From Flavobacteriaceae bacterium (GTDB lineage Bacteria; Bacteroidota; Bacteroidia; Flavobacteriales; Flavobacteriaceae), in contig JANQSO010000005.1 of NCBI GenBank assembly GCA_028284005.1, forward strand, positions 186,001 to 250,000: a DNA stretch of 64,000 nucleotides. Direction: 5' to 3'. The notes under the pieces are model-generated. The model was not told where the DNA came from. It was given only the letters and a program-made list of their open reading frames with translations, and made no database searches. Shown here piece after piece: positions 15,840 through 25,773 of the stretch; the first letter of the stretch is position 1, and the number at the start of each line of letters is the position of its first letter. The position numbers and the translations under genes were made by a program.

Positions 15840-17063
15840 ATGAGACTACAATACCTAGTCTTTGCAGTAGTTGTTTTCTCTTTATTTACTGCAAATTCCC
15901 AAGAAGTTACAGAAACAAAATTTGGAAAAGGAATGCTCAATCTGGTTGCTAAGGATAGCTCCTGGAGTGTTAAATTTGCGCCTCGTATTCAATTTAGGGC
16001 TACGTCTCAATGGGACCATGACGGAGATACATATGGTAAACCCGAACAAAACTTTTTGATTCGAAGAGCCCGCTTAAAATTTAATGGTTTTGCTTTTTCT
16101 CCAAAATTAAAATACAAAATAGAACTTGGGCTATCTAATAGAGATATCTCCGGTGCCAATCAGTTTAACAGTAACGCGCCTAAATATATTTTAGATGCAG
16201 TTATCATGTGGAATTTTTACGAAAATTTTGAACTATGGGCAGGACAAACCAAACTTCCGGGCAATGTGGAACGTGTTGTTTCATCGGGGAATCTTCAGTT
16301 GATCGACCGTTCTTTACTAAATAGCCGTTTTAATATTGACCGTGATTTAGGAATACAGGTACGTCACCATACAATGCTTTCGAAAAAATTCATGATTCGT
16401 GAAAAATTAGCTCTTTCTCAAGGTGAAGGACGTAATATAACCTCCGGGAATCTAGGTGGCCATCAATACACTGCAAGACTGGAACTGCTTCCTTTCGGGA
16501 AATTTAAAAGTAAAGGAGATTATACTCAAAGCGATCTAAAACGTGAACAATCTCCAAGGCTAATGTTAGGAGTAACGTACGACTATAATCAAGATGCCGT
16601 AAAAACCCGTAGTAATCAGGGTTCTTATATGTTTACCTCCACAGGTTTTTACGAAACAGACATCACTACACTTTTTGTCGATGCCGTATTTAAATACAAA
16701 GGGTTCTCTTTTATGGGAGAATTTGCCAATCGCGATGCGGATGCTCCTGTTGCTGTTGAAGCGGACGGAACCCCGGCTGTTGATGAAGACGGAAATCCAA
16801 CTGATGACATTGTGGTAATAGGAAATGCCATCAACCTCCAAGCCGGTTATTTGTTTAATAACAACTACGAAGTAGCGGGAAGGTTCACATCTTTAGATTT
16901 TGACGATGTTACCGGGAGGGCCATGCAAGAGCAATACACCTTAGGTGTTTCTAAATATATCGTGGGTCATAAATTGAAAGTTCAATCTGATGTTAATTAC
17001 ACTACTGTAGGAGGAGATAAGGACAATATTGAATTTAGATTAGGCTTTGACCTGCATTTTTAA
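15840..17063 (+). CDS. Phosphate-selective porin O/P family protein
   Basis: A 407-residue outer-membrane beta-barrel. The signal peptide (residues 1-20, ending FTANSQ) is followed by the family's usual start (SWSVKFAPRIQFRAT...) and the conserved FLIRRARLKFNGFAFSPKLKYKIELG. An amphipathic barrel continues to the final phenylalanine (FDLHF). Members of the family (OprP/OprO) let phosphate or polyphosphate through the outer membrane. The next gene, 79 bp downstream, is a Pit phosphate transporter, and both have TTWACA-type repeats upstream, so a role in phosphate entry is well supported by context. Confidence 0.9.
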   Translation: MRLQYLVFAVVVFSLFTANSQEVTETKFGKGMLNLVAKDSSWSVKFAPRIQFRATSQWDHDGDTYGKPEQNFLIRRARLKFNGFAFSPKLKYKIELGLSNRDISGANQFNSNAPKYILDAVIMWNFYENFELWAGQTKLPGNVERVVSSGNLQLIDRSLLNSRFNIDRDLGIQVRHHTMLSKKFMIREKLALSQGEGRNITSGNLGGHQYTARLELLPFGKFKSKGDYTQSDLKREQSPRLMLGVTYDYNQDAVKTRSNQGSYMFTSTGFYETDITTLFVDAVFKYKGFSFMGEFANRDADAPVAVEADGTPAVDEDGNPTDDIVVIGNAINLQAGYLFNNNYEVAGRFTSLDFDDVTGRAMQEQYTLGVSKYIVGHKLKVQSDVNYTTVGGDKDNIEFRLGFDLHF

Positions 17064-17073
17064 ATGATAATAG

Positions 17074-17118
17074 ATAACAATTTGGTAACAATCAAACTCA
17101 TTTTAATTGAGACATTTG
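17074..17118 (+). promoter_or_regulatory. Pho-box-like repeats and -7 element before the Pit transporter
   Basis: ATAACA at 17074 and GTAACA at 17085 are 11 bp apart, with a degenerate third position (ACTCAT) at 17096. TTTG at 17115-17118, followed by CA, lies 13 bp after that third position. The good half-sites thus sit one 11-bp step further upstream than before the porin, in the same phase. Confidence 0.5.
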
Positions 17119-17142
17119 CACCACAATTAACTACTAATTACA

Positions 17143-19386
17143 ATGGATAATATTTATTTGTTAATGCTTGTTGCCCTTGCTGCACTAGCTGTTGCCGACC
17201 TTGTTGTTGGCGTAAGTAATGATGCTGTTAACTTTTTAAATTCAGCAATTGGTTCTAAAGCAATCTCTTTTAGAACTATCATGATTGTAGCCAGTTTGGG
17301 TATTTTTATAGGAGCGGTTTTCTCCAGCGGAATGATGGAGGTGGCCCGTAAAGGTATCTTTATACCCGGGGAATTCTATTTTGAAGAGATCATGATCATC
17401 TTTATGGCAGTTATGATAACCGATATATTGCTGTTAGATTTCTTTAACACCTTAGGGATGCCAACTTCAACAACGGTTTCGATTGTTTTTGAATTACTGG
17501 GAGCCGCTGTTGTTATGGCCTTGATAAAAATTAGCACTTCAGATTCCCAAACGTTTGCAGATCTTGGAAGCTACATTAATACTGCTAAAGCAACAGAGAT
17601 CATATCCGGTATCCTTCTTTCGGTTATTATTGCATTTAGTGTAGGAGCCCTGGTACAATGGCTGTCTCGTTTGATTTTTACATTTCACTACGAGAAAAAG
17701 ATCAAAAACTTTGGAGCTTTGTTTGGAGGGGTTGCTTTAACCGCTATTGGGTATTTCATATTTATGAAAGGGCTAAAAGGAACGCCATATTATGGTGATT
17801 TTAAAGGTATCCTGGAAGAACAAACATTATTGCTTGTTGCTGGAAGTTTTATTTTCTGGACATTATTCTCTTTTCTTTTCATGAAAATTTTCAAGAAAAG
17901 CATTCTCATATTTGTTATTGCTATTGGAACCTTTGGTTTGGCACTGGCTTTCTCAGGGAATGACCTTGTAAACTTTATAGGTGTTCCTATGGCAGCGTAC
18001 CACTCTTATGAAGCATGGGTAGCATCCGGTGAATCTGCCATGACATTTTCAATGGATGTGCTTGACAAAAAAGTACCTGCGGAGCCATTACTATTATTTA
18101 TTGCCGGGGGAATAATGGTAGTTACACTTTGGTTCTCCAAAAAGGCCCGCACTGTTGCTGATACCGAAATTGGTTTGTCCAGACAAGGAGAAGCCTATGA
18201 AAAGTTCAATCCTAATATGTTGTCACGAGCTGTTGTTAAAGGAAGTACAAGGCTCGTCTCTATACTTGGTGCAGTTATTCCTAAAGCTACACAGGATAAA
18301 ATTAATTCTAGTTTTGAAAAACCAGTAGTTAACCTGCCAAAGCATAAAACATACGAACTACCTGCATTCGACATGATCCGTGCTTCCATCAACTTGATGG
18401 TAGCTGGTGTCCTTATCTCTATTGCAACCTCTATGAAATTGCCTCTATCTACCACATATGTAACCTTTATGGTAGCTATGGGAACCTCTTTGGCAGACAG
18501 GGCCTGGGGGAGAGAAAGTGCCGTATATAGAGTTGCCGGTGTATTAAATGTAATTGGAGGCTGGTTTTTTACTGCCTTTAGTGCATTTGTTGCTGCAGGT
18601 ACATTAGCCTATATTATTTATCTGGGGAAAGGTGTTGCAGTTGCAATATTATTGCTATTGGCAATAACACTATTGATCAGAAACTATATTTCGCATAAAA
18701 AGAGATCAAATGCAATTATTCCTGCAGATGGATTGAAAAAGGCAGAAAGTAACACAGTACAGGGAATTATTGAAGAGAGCGCTGACAATGTTTCCAAAGC
18801 AGTTTCAAGAACCAATAAGATCTATTCTTCGATTATTAGCGGTTTGGCAAAACAGAATGCCGGGAAATTGAAGAAGAGCAAAGTGCATGTCGCCAAACTA
18901 AGTGATGAAGTAGATGAATTACGTGATAACATTTTCTATTTCATTAAGAATCTGGACGAGACCAGTGTACGAGGTAGTAACTTCTATATCCTAATTTTGG
19001 GATATCTCACAGATGTAACTCAATCTTTAGAATATATAGCCAAGGTTAGCTACAAACACATCAACAATAATCATAAGGCATTACGATTTAATCAAATTAA
19101 AGATCTACAGGAAATTGATTCTTCTTTTGAACATCTTTTGAAAGATATAGAATCGATTTTCGACAATCGTGAATTTGAAAAGCTAGATGATATTCTTGTT
19201 AGAAAAAGCAAAGCTTTTGATGATCTTTCTGAAATGATCGAAAAGCAAATTACCAGAACCAGAACAGAAGAGTCCAGTCCTAAGAACACTACACTCTATT
19301 TTAGCCTGTTATTAGAGACCAAAGACCTGGTAACTGCGCTAATGAATTTAATGGAAGAATACTATAAAAGTTATAATAAAGGGTAG
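17143..19386 (+). CDS. Pit-family inorganic phosphate transporter with C-terminal PhoU-like helical domain
   Basis: 747 residues. The N-terminal part (about 1-190) and a second block (about 395-525) are the two homologous halves of a PiT permease; the signatures are VGVSNDAVNFLNSAIGSKA with TLGMPTSTTVSIVFELLGAA in the first half and MKLPLSTTYVTFMVAMGTSLADRAWG in the second. Between them lie extra membrane helices. The last 210 residues are a soluble, helical, PhoU/DUF47-like tail (SADNVSKAVSRTNKIYSSII... to the end). The protein imports phosphate using an ion gradient, and the tail may gate transport or report phosphate status. It follows the porin, so the two genes could cover both membranes. 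Confidence 0.92.
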   Translation: MDNIYLLMLVALAALAVADLVVGVSNDAVNFLNSAIGSKAISFRTIMIVASLGIFIGAVFSSGMMEVARKGIFIPGEFYFEEIMIIFMAVMITDILLLDFFNTLGMPTSTTVSIVFELLGAAVVMALIKISTSDSQTFADLGSYINTAKATEIISGILLSVIIAFSVGALVQWLSRLIFTFHYEKKIKNFGALFGGVALTAIGYFIFMKGLKGTPYYGDFKGILEEQTLLLVAGSFIFWTLFSFLFMKIFKKSILIFVIAIGTFGLALAFSGNDLVNFIGVPMAAYHSYEAWVASGESAMTFSMDVLDKKVPAEPLLLFIAGGIMVVTLWFSKKARTVADTEIGLSRQGEAYEKFNPNMLSRAVVKGSTRLVSILGAVIPKATQDKINSSFEKPVVNLPKHKTYELPAFDMIRASINLMVAGVLISIATSMKLPLSTTYVTFMVAMGTSLADRAWGRESAVYRVAGVLNVIGGWFFTAFSAFVAAGTLAYIIYLGKGVAVAILLLLAITLLIRNYISHKKRSNAIIPADGLKKAESNTVQGIIEESADNVSKAVSRTNKIYSSIISGLAKQNAGKLKKSKVHVAKLSDEVDELRDNIFYFIKNLDETSVRGSNFYILILGYLTDVTQSLEYIAKVSYKHINNNHKALRFNQIKDLQEIDSSFEHLLKDIESIFDNREFEKLDDILVRKSKAFDDLSEMIEKQITRTRTEESSPKNTTLYFSLLLETKDLVTALMNLMEEYYKSYNKG

Positions 19387-19412
19387 AAATTATTCTACTA
19401 CAATAATTAATT

Positions 19413-19448
19413 AACCCTGCAATTCGTTTATTATAGAATTGCGGGGTT
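19413..19448 (+). terminator. Hairpin after the Pit gene
   Basis: The 13-bp stem aaccctgcaattc / gaattgcggggtt (one T-G wobble) has a 10-base loop and lies 26 bp after the stop. The T tract is weak (ctaatttt), so termination may be imperfect. Confidence 0.55.
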
Positions 19449-19589
19449 CTAATTTTCATCCCGAAAGGAATAGAATCAACAAACTAAAGAATTACAGGTA
19501 AATTAATAAGCTCCTAATTGATACATCGTAGTTTTTGTCACTATAAATGTATTGAGTATCTTATCCTTCAAAATGATAAATATCATATA

Positions 19590-20306
19590 ATGAGGCTTCT
19601 AATTTATTTCATAACAATTTTTACTGCTTTTTATTCAACTGCTCAAGATTTAACCGGCCCTCAACTACTTACTAAAAGTATTGAATACCACGACCCAAAT
19701 GGAAACTGGAATTCATTCAATGGGGTTTTATATGTTACTATGGAAACCCCTGGTAATTCCAATAGAGATAGCGAAATAAGAATCGATCTTCCTAAAGAAT
19801 ATTTCCATGTTAAAGCAATAAGAGATACAATCATTACAGAATATACTTTAGATAAAGATATTTGCACTATAGGATTCAATGGGAATACAGATCCTTCCGA
19901 AGCAATTCTCAAAGAACATAACTTGAGTTGTGAGAGAGCGGAGCTATACAAGAACTACTATACTTATTTATATGGTTTACCGATGAAACTGAAAGACCCC
20001 GGAACTATCGTTTACGAGAAGGTAGAACAAAAGAGATTTAAAGGCAAAGAGTATCTGGTTTTAAAAGTAAGTTATGATGAAACTGTAGGTAAAGATGTTT
20101 GGTTCTTTTATTTTGATCCTGAAAGCTATGCGATGGAAGTCTATCAATTCTTTAAAGGAAATCCTGCTAAGGAAGGAAAAAACACCGGAGAATATATTTT
20201 GCTTACCGAAGAAGTTGTTGTTAATGGAATTAAAATACCAAAGAACAGGGCATGGTATTATAATAAAGATGATAAATACCTGGGCACTGACAAATTAAGG
20301 CAATAA
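19590..20306 (+). CDS. Exported protein, DUF6503-like
   Basis: 238 residues when started at the ATG at 19590, which opens a signal peptide (MRLLIYFITIFTAFYSTAQ). The frame is open further upstream to an ATG at 19518, but that start would bury the signal peptide behind 24 residues. The mature part (LLTKSIEYHDPNGNW...FNGVLYV...) resembles the flavobacterial family often filed as DUF6503 (sometimes wrongly called deoxyribose-phosphate aldolase). It is probably a periplasmic lipocalin/LolA-like beta-rich fold. It has no evident operon partner, and a terminator abuts its stop. Function unknown. Confidence 0.78.
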   Translation: MRLLIYFITIFTAFYSTAQDLTGPQLLTKSIEYHDPNGNWNSFNGVLYVTMETPGNSNRDSEIRIDLPKEYFHVKAIRDTIITEYTLDKDICTIGFNGNTDPSEAILKEHNLSCERAELYKNYYTYLYGLPMKLKDPGTIVYEKVEQKRFKGKEYLVLKVSYDETVGKDVWFFYFDPESYAMEVYQFFKGNPAKEGKNTGEYILLTEEVVVNGIKIPKNRAWYYNKDDKYLGTDKLRQ

Positions 20307-20333
20307 AAAAGGAAGACAAAAGCCTTCCTTTTT
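20306..20333. terminator. Bidirectional terminator between the DUF6503-like gene and nrdA
   Basis: Ten-bp stem AAAAAGGAAG/CTTCCTTTTT with an eight-base loop; it serves the plus-strand gene ending at 20306 and nrdA ending at 20354 on the minus strand. Confidence 0.8.
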
Positions 20334-20353
20334 ACAATTAAAACACTTAAAAT

Positions 20354-22777
20354 TTAAGACCCACACATCAGGCAATCATCGTCTTCATCTGCAGTACGAG
20401 ACTTAGTTAACATTTCACGCAGTTCCTGTGGCGTCAACGGTTTGTTGGATACGGCCGAAGTCGCATCTACCGTAGTCGCTTCAGCTGTGGCAACGGGTTC
20501 TTTCTTTGTTTCACTTTTAAGCGTAAACTTAATGGCATCCACGGCACTTTTAGTACGTAAGTAGTACATTCCTGTTTTTAAACCACTCTTCCAGGCATAA
20601 AAATGCATTGAGGTCAATTTCGCAAAGTTCGCATTCTCCATAAACAGGTTCAATGACTGCGACTGGTCAATAAAATACCCTCTGTGGCGAGACATATCAA
20701 TGATGTCTTTCATACTTAATTCCCAAACGGTCTTATACAATTCCTTTAGATCCTGTGGTATAATATCTACATTTTGGATAGAACCATTAGCACGCATGAT
20801 CTCTTCTTTAAGGTCATCGTTCCATAATCCCAGCTTCACCAGGTCTTCCAATAAATGTTTGTTCACAACGATAAATTCTCCGGAAAGTACTCTACGTGTA
20901 TAGATATTTGAAGTATAAGGCTCAAAAGCTTCATTGTTTCCTAAAATTTGTGAAGTTGACGCTGTTGGCATAGGTGCTACCAATAATGAATTGCGCACTC
21001 CGTGTTTCTTCACGTCCTTTCTCAATTTGGTCCAATCCCAACGGCCGCTTAATTCTTCGTCTTTTACTCCCCAAAGGTTGTGTTGGAACAATCCTTCAGA
21101 GATAGGAGATCCTTTATAGCTTTCATACGTTCCGTCTGCTTTGGCCTCTTCCATAGAAGCAGAAACTGCAGCAAAATAAAGGGTTTCAAATATTTCCTGA
21201 TTCAGCTTTTTAGCTTCATCACTTGTAAACGGCAGGCGCATTAAAATAAAAGCATCTGCCAATCCTTGTACTCCCAAACCTACCGGACGATGGCGGAAAT
21301 TTGAGTTTTGTGCTTCGATGACAGGATAGTAATTTCTGTCTATAACACGGTTTAGGTTTTTGGTCACTCGTTTTGTTACGCGAAATAATTCTTTGTGGTC
21401 AAACTCCCCGTTCTTTACAAACATAGGTAATGCGATAGATGCCAGATTACATACCGCAACTTCATCCGGGGAAGTATACTCCATGATTTCCGTACACAGG
21501 TTGGAAGAGCGGATGGTTCCTAAATTCTTTTGGTTGCTCTTTCGGTTCGCCGCATCTTTATATAGCATATATGGAGTCCCTGTTTCAATCTGGGATTCCA
21601 TGATTTTTTCCCAAAGTTCACGTGCTTTAATGGTCTTACGCCCTTTATTATCAGCTTCATATTTTTCATAGAGTGCTTCAAACTCGTCTCCATGGCAATC
21701 AAATAAGCCCGGACATTCGTTGGGGCACATTAAGGTCCAATCTCCGTCTTCCTGTACACGTTTCATAAACAGGTCCGGGATCCACATTGCATAAAATAGG
21801 TCCCGGGCACGCATTTCTTCTTTTCCGTGATTTTTCTTTAAATCCAAAAAGTCGAAAATATCTGCGTGCCAAGGTTCTACATAAATAGCAAATGAACCTT
21901 TGCGCTTTCCTCCCCCTTGATCTACATAACGCGCGGTATCATTAAACACACGAAGCATAGGAACAATTCCGTTAGATGTTCCATTGGTTCCTGAGATGTA
22001 GGACCCGGTTGCCCGAATGTTATGGATAGACAATCCAATACCTCCGGCAGATTGTGAGATTTTTGCAGTCTGCTTCAGTGTGTCGTAGATACCGTCAATA
22101 CTATCGTCTTTCATTGTTAATAAGAAACAGGAAGACATTTGTGGTTTTGGTGTACCACTATTGAACAAAGTAGGTGTTGCATGTGTAAAGAACTTTTTCG
22201 ACATTAATTCGTACGTTTCTTTTACCGCTGCCAAATCGTCTAAATGAATTCCAACGGAAACACGCATTAGCATATGTTGAGGCCGTTCAACAATTTTGCC
22301 ATTCAGTTTTAATAAGTAAGAGCGTTCCAGGGTTTTAAAGCCAAAATAGTCATACCCGAAATCGCGATTATATATAATGGTTGAATCCAGGTCATCTGCA
22401 TTTTCCTTGATCACTTTGTATACCTCATCACTTAATAAAGGAGCTTTTTTACCCGTACGGGGATTTACATATTCGTACAGGTCTGTCATTACTTCAGAAA
22501 AGGTTTTCTTCGTATTCTTATGTAAGTTAGAGACAGATATACGTGCAGCAAGGCGTGCATAATCCGGATGTGAAGTAGTCATGGTAGCAGCAACCTCAGC
22601 TGCTAAATTATCCAGTTCACTTGTAGTTACACCATCGTACAAACCTTCAATAACACGCATTGAAATTTTTACAGGATCTACCAATTCGTTAAGCCCATAG
22701 CATAATTTACGTACTCTTGCTGTGATCTTATCGAACATTATGGGTTCTTTGCGGCCGTCTCTCTTAATTACATTCAT
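20354..22777 (-). CDS. nrdA: Ribonucleoside-diphosphate reductase, alpha subunit (class I)
   Basis: The large subunit of aerobic ribonucleotide reductase, which makes dNDPs from NDPs. 807 residues. The N-terminal ATP-cone (about 1-90, [20 protein letters not shown]) provides allosteric activity control. The catalytic barrel has SSNLCTEI (active-site Cys) and [25 protein letters not shown] near the end. The C-terminal tail [11 protein letters not shown] carries the CxxC pair that is re-reduced by thioredoxin/glutaredoxin. A linker rich in A/T/V (about 755-785) precedes the tail. It lies 123 bp after nrdB on the same strand with a hairpin in between, so its expression may be partly separated from nrdB. 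Confidence 0.97.
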   Translation of the reverse strand: MNVIKRDGRKEPIMFDKITARVRKLCYGLNELVDPVKISMRVIEGLYDGVTTSELDNLAAEVAATMTTSHPDYARLAARISVSNLHKNTKKTFSEVMTDLYEYVNPRTGKKAPLLSDEVYKVIKENADDLDSTIIYNRDFGYDYFGFKTLERSYLLKLNGKIVERPQHMLMRVSVGIHLDDLAAVKETYELMSKKFFTHATPTLFNSGTPKPQMSSCFLLTMKDDSIDGIYDTLKQTAKISQSAGGIGLSIHNIRATGSYISGTNGTSNGIVPMLRVFNDTARYVDQGGGKRKGSFAIYVEPWHADIFDFLDLKKNHGKEEMRARDLFYAMWIPDLFMKRVQEDGDWTLMCPNECPGLFDCHGDEFEALYEKYEADNKGRKTIKARELWEKIMESQIETGTPYMLYKDAANRKSNQKNLGTIRSSNLCTEIMEYTSPDEVAVCNLASIALPMFVKNGEFDHKELFRVTKRVTKNLNRVIDRNYYPVIEAQNSNFRHRPVGLGVQGLADAFILMRLPFTSDEAKKLNQEIFETLYFAAVSASMEEAKADGTYESYKGSPISEGLFQHNLWGVKDEELSGRWDWTKLRKDVKKHGVRNSLLVAPMPTASTSQILGNNEAFEPYTSNIYTRRVLSGEFIVVNKHLLEDLVKLGLWNDDLKEEIMRANGSIQNVDIIPQDLKELYKTVWELSMKDIIDMSRHRGYFIDQSQSLNLFMENANFAKLTSMHFYAWKSGLKTGMYYLRTKSAVDAIKFTLKSETKKEPVATAEATTVDATSAVSNKPLTPQELREMLTKSRTADEDDDCLMCGS

Positions 22778-22865
22778 TCTGTTCTTTCTTTATGAGGTTA
22801 TTCAATTTTTTCAAAAAAAAGCTGAGGTGAAGTTGTTAAACCACACACAATCAGCAATATGTTAT

Positions 22866-22902
22866 AAAAAGTCCGCCTCTTGGGGAGGAAGCGGGCTTTT
22901 TT
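22866..22902 (-). terminator. Hairpin between nrdB and nrdA
   Basis: The arms aaaaagtccgc-ctc and gag-gaa-gcgggcttttt form a GC-rich stem with a small internal bulge, overlapping the nrdB stop. On the minus strand it is followed by a U run. It lies between two genes that need equal expression, so it may attenuate or protect rather than fully terminate. Confidence 0.6.
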
Positions 22903-23878
22903 AAAAATCTGCGTCGAAACTAATTTTGTTAGACTCTTTGTCTTTGTTGGTCACACCGGCTTTTTGATATTCGGAAACACGTTTCTCAAAGAAGTTCGTT
23001 TTTCCTTGTAGGGATATCATATCCATAAAGTCAAATGGATTGGTGGCGTTAAATTCTTTTTCACACTCCAGTTCTACCAAAAGGCGGTCCGTTACAAACT
23101 CAAGATACTGGGTCATGAGCTTTGCATTCATTCCGATAAGGCTAACTGGAAGTGATTCGGTAATAAATTCTCGTTCAATGTTTAGTGAATCCACAATAAT
23201 TTCGCGGATACGCTCTTTTGGTACTTTATTTACCAAATGGTTATTGTGCAAATGTACGGCAAAGTCACAATGTACACCTTCATCACGGGATATCAATTCG
23301 TTAGAGAACGTCAACCCGGGCATTAGCCCTCTTTTCTTTAACCAGAAAATTGAGCAAAAGGCACCGCTAAAGAAAATCCCTTCCACTGCTGCAAAAGCAA
23401 TTAAGCGTTCGGCAAAACTTGGACTTTCAATCCACTTAAGGGCCCAATCTGCTTTCTTTTTAATTGCCGGAAAGTTTTCGATGGCATTAAAAAGCTGGTC
23501 TTTTTCTTTGTCATCCTTTACATATGTATCTATAAGTAAGGAATAGGTTTCACTGTGGATGTTTTCCATCATGATCTGGAAACCGTAGAAAAATTTAGCT
23601 TCACTGTACTGAACTTCGTTCACGAAATTTTCGGCTAAATTTTCATTTACAATACCATCACTGGCAGCAAAAAATGCAAGAATATGCTTAATGAAATAGC
23701 GCTCATCATCATTCAATTTAGCGGTCCAATCTGTAAGATCCTGATGTAAATCTATCTCTTCTGCGGTCCAAAAACTGGCCTCAGATTTTTTGTACCATTC
23801 CCAAATATCATGATGTTGAATGGGGAAGATGACAAATCTATTCTTATTCTCTTGTAAAATGGGTTCCACTGCGCTCAT
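22901..23878 (-). CDS. nrdB: Ribonucleoside-diphosphate reductase, beta subunit (class I)
   Basis: The radical-generating small subunit; 325 residues, ferritin-like helical fold with a dinuclear metal site. Visible are the metal ligands in [15 protein letters not shown] and ENIHSE, and the radical tyrosine region [16 protein letters not shown], which reads like the eukaryote-type R2 sequence. [18 protein letters not shown] and [14 protein letters not shown] supply the remaining Glu/His ligands. It is the promoter-proximal gene of nrdB-nrdA on the minus strand, with a 430-bp upstream region that contains a candidate operator palindrome. Confidence 0.97.
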   Translation of the reverse strand: MSAVEPILQENKNRFVIFPIQHHDIWEWYKKSEASFWTAEEIDLHQDLTDWTAKLNDDERYFIKHILAFFAASDGIVNENLAENFVNEVQYSEAKFFYGFQIMMENIHSETYSLLIDTYVKDDKEKDQLFNAIENFPAIKKKADWALKWIESPSFAERLIAFAAVEGIFFSGAFCSIFWLKKRGLMPGLTFSNELISRDEGVHCDFAVHLHNNHLVNKVPKERIREIIVDSLNIEREFITESLPVSLIGMNAKLMTQYLEFVTDRLLVELECEKEFNATNPFDFMDMISLQGKTNFFEKRVSEYQKAGVTNKDKESNKISFDADF

Positions 23879-23991
23879 TGTCCTTAGTTTTAAAATTTTT
23901 AATTGGTTTCTCCTTACTAGGGACTAACAAATATGAAAAAATTTAAAGCCAAAAACTGAAAAATCGAGTTTAGGTTTTCAACAAAGTTTTC

Positions 23992-24014
23992 AACACGTAT
24001 ATTTTATAAGTGTT
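23992..24014. promoter_or_regulatory. Palindrome upstream of nrdB
   Basis: AACAC-g-TATA-ttt-TATA-a-GTGTT, 9 of 11 base pairs symmetric around 24003. It lies about 115 bp before the nrdB start. The ACAC/GTGT ends recall NrdR boxes but the spacing (21 rather than 16 bp) does not fit. Confidence 0.35.
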
Positions 24015-24250
24015 CTTATAATTTCGTTAAAAAATGCATTTAATTATCTGATTATTAGATATTTGCAATTTTTAAAAAAGATTATGAACAATCTTACGAT
24101 TAGTCGTTGAAAACCTCCTAAGTGTTCCATTTTATAGTGTGTGAACAAAGGTTTTGATAACCTTTTCATAACATTAATTTTTTAACAAAATCAGGAAGGC
24201 AATTTTTGAAATATTTAAAAATTATTCGGCAGATTTTAATTTTTTAAAGC

Positions 24251-24283
24251 AAAAAACCGTCTCCAAAAATTTCAGAAACGGTT
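24251..24283 (-). terminator. Terminator of the lipoprotein gene at 24309
   Basis: Stem AACCGTCTC/GAAACGGTT (8 of 9 pairs, one C-A mismatch) with an 11-base loop. The six A at 24251-24256 give a U run on the minus strand. Confidence 0.7.
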
Positions 24284-24308
24284 CTTAAAAAATTAATTCA
24301 GAAATATT

Positions 24309-24908
24309 TTACCCCAGATCTTCCGTGTCTAGTTCACCAATAGCATCCCATGTTTCGTCTACATCCATATTGGTTCCTGTAGCCTTTATATAAAAACGCC
24401 CTTCTTCCATAAATTCAATGGTGCTTCGGCCATTGTCCTTTCGATATTCCTCAACAGCTTTTACTCCATTCTTTTTAACGGTTCTTCGGATTTTATACTC
24501 GTTTTCTTCCTCAAACTCCTGTGAAAATAACATCCGCATCCCGGCAGTGGCAGCAGCCCCCATTTGACCAGCACCATCGATCACTTCAATTTTGAACTTT
24601 TTAGATTTATCCTCATTGGCATAGGTTGCTTCTATTGAAGCTATTTGAACCATCCCCATCTGGCCTGCTTTAAAACTAATACGTTTCATTCCATCCACTT
24701 CATCCGGAAGCCATTCTTTTAATTCTTCGTTAGTAAGAGGCTCCTCCTTTTGGAGTTCTTTAATGTCGTCCTGCATTTTATTTAATTCCTTTACTGCCTT
24801 AGTAGTATTGGAAACATTTTCCTTCGTTTCTTTTATTTTTTTTGTTACCGGATTTTCGCAAGCAATGAACGCTGTGATTACAAACACTGCAAAGAGTAAT
24901 TTTTTCAT
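24309..24908 (-). CDS. Lipoprotein of unknown function
   Basis: 199 residues with a lipoprotein signal (MKKLLFAVFVITAFIAC, Cys 17). A charged, probably coiled-coil stretch follows (about residues 20-60, KKIKETKENVSNTTKAVKELNKMQDDIKELQKEE). Then comes a beta-rich domain with GMKRISFKAGQMGMVQIASIEATY, a small-residue loop (GAGQMGAAATAGM) and RRTVKKNGVKAVEEY, where a molecule of interest may be bound or the envelope monitored. I do not recognise a named family. It is a single gene with its own terminator. Confidence 0.78.
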   Translation of the reverse strand: MKKLLFAVFVITAFIACENPVTKKIKETKENVSNTTKAVKELNKMQDDIKELQKEEPLTNEELKEWLPDEVDGMKRISFKAGQMGMVQIASIEATYANEDKSKKFKIEVIDGAGQMGAAATAGMRMLFSQEFEEENEYKIRRTVKKNGVKAVEEYRKDNGRSTIEFMEEGRFYIKATGTNMDVDETWDAIGELDTEDLG

Positions 24909-25116
24909 AATTGTCGTTATTGGTTAATGATTGTTTTAATCAAATACTAAGATATTAATTATCAATGAACTAATTATCCCCCATATGGGTAATTTCCAGT
25001 TTTGGATAGTATAAAAGTAAAACAGGAGCGTTCTTCAAATCATTACAATTGTAACAAATGATAGAAGATATGTAACAAATACTTAAAACTACTGTAGAAA
25101 ATAGGTTTTCCGGTAC

Positions 25117-25680
25117 TTATAATTTAATTGCAACCTTCTCCAGTTCGGCATACCAGTTTTCACCAAACTTTCGTATAAGTGCTTCTTTTACAAATTTGTA
25201 AACCGGAACTTTTAATTCTTTTCCCAGTGAACAGGCATCATTACAAATAGGCCACTTATGATAGTTTACAGCAGCGAACTCACTATAGTCTTGTACTCTT
25301 ACAGGATACAAGTGGCAGGAAATTGGTTTTCTAAAGTTCACTTCGCCAGCATTATACGCATCCTCAATTCCGCAACTTGCGGTCCCGTTTTCAGTGAAAG
25401 TAACATAAACACACTCTTTCCCGTTGACCAGGGGAGTTTCCAATTCGTCCTGTAGAGAAATAATATGTGTTCCTTGCTCTTCAATAGCAGCAATACCCTC
25501 TTCCCGAAGAAACGGTTTAACCTTGGGATAAATGTCTTTGAGAATTTCGACCTCTTCCTGTGTTATGGGTGCCCCGGCTTCTCCTTCAATACAGCATGCG
25601 CCTTTGCATGCGCTTAAATTGCACACAAAATCTTTTTCAATGATGTCTTCGGAAACAATTGTTTTACCCAGTTGAAACAT
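25117..25680 (-). CDS. DUF3109 family protein with conserved cysteines
   Basis: 187 residues, cytosolic. It has many cysteines in conserved positions: CNLSACKGACC (about residues 22-32), one in KECVYV, one in SCGIE, CHLYPV (about residue 137) and CNDAC (about residue 156). This is the pattern of the DUF3109/YkgJ-like group, which may bind zinc or an iron-sulfur cluster. The family is widespread in Bacteroidota and uncharacterised. It is divergent from the MarC gene; the gap also contains the MarC -7 element. Confidence 0.82.
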   Translation of the reverse strand: MFQLGKTIVSEDIIEKDFVCNLSACKGACCIEGEAGAPITQEEVEILKDIYPKVKPFLREEGIAAIEEQGTHIISLQDELETPLVNGKECVYVTFTENGTASCGIEDAYNAGEVNFRKPISCHLYPVRVQDYSEFAAVNYHKWPICNDACSLGKELKVPVYKFVKEALIRKFGENWYAELEKVAIKL

Positions 25681-25773
25681 TTGGCAAATATAGTTTGTTT
25701 TTACTATTAATTTCTGAAGTGGTCCGGTTATAATTTAACCGCATAACATAGTAATTAGCTGGGGGATAATTCC

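Larger units (their letters stand above)
23879..24308. other. Upstream region of nrdB-nrdA
   Basis: 430 bp, strongly AT-rich, with no protein gene that I can support. A near -7 element for the minus strand (CATATTTG, plus-strand bases 23928-23935) lies about 50 bp before nrdB. A 23-bp imperfect palindrome lies at 23992-24014. The far end holds the terminator of the lipoprotein gene at 24309. Confidence 0.5.

Noticed and set aside
19518..19589. Longer start for the exported protein at 19590
   Set aside because: It would place 24 residues before a clear signal peptide.
23992..24140. NrdR boxes upstream of nrdB
   Set aside because: GTGT/ACAC motifs exist (around 24010 and 24137) but no 16-bp box with both halves and no pair at the usual spacing could be read; only the longer palindrome is kept as a candidate.
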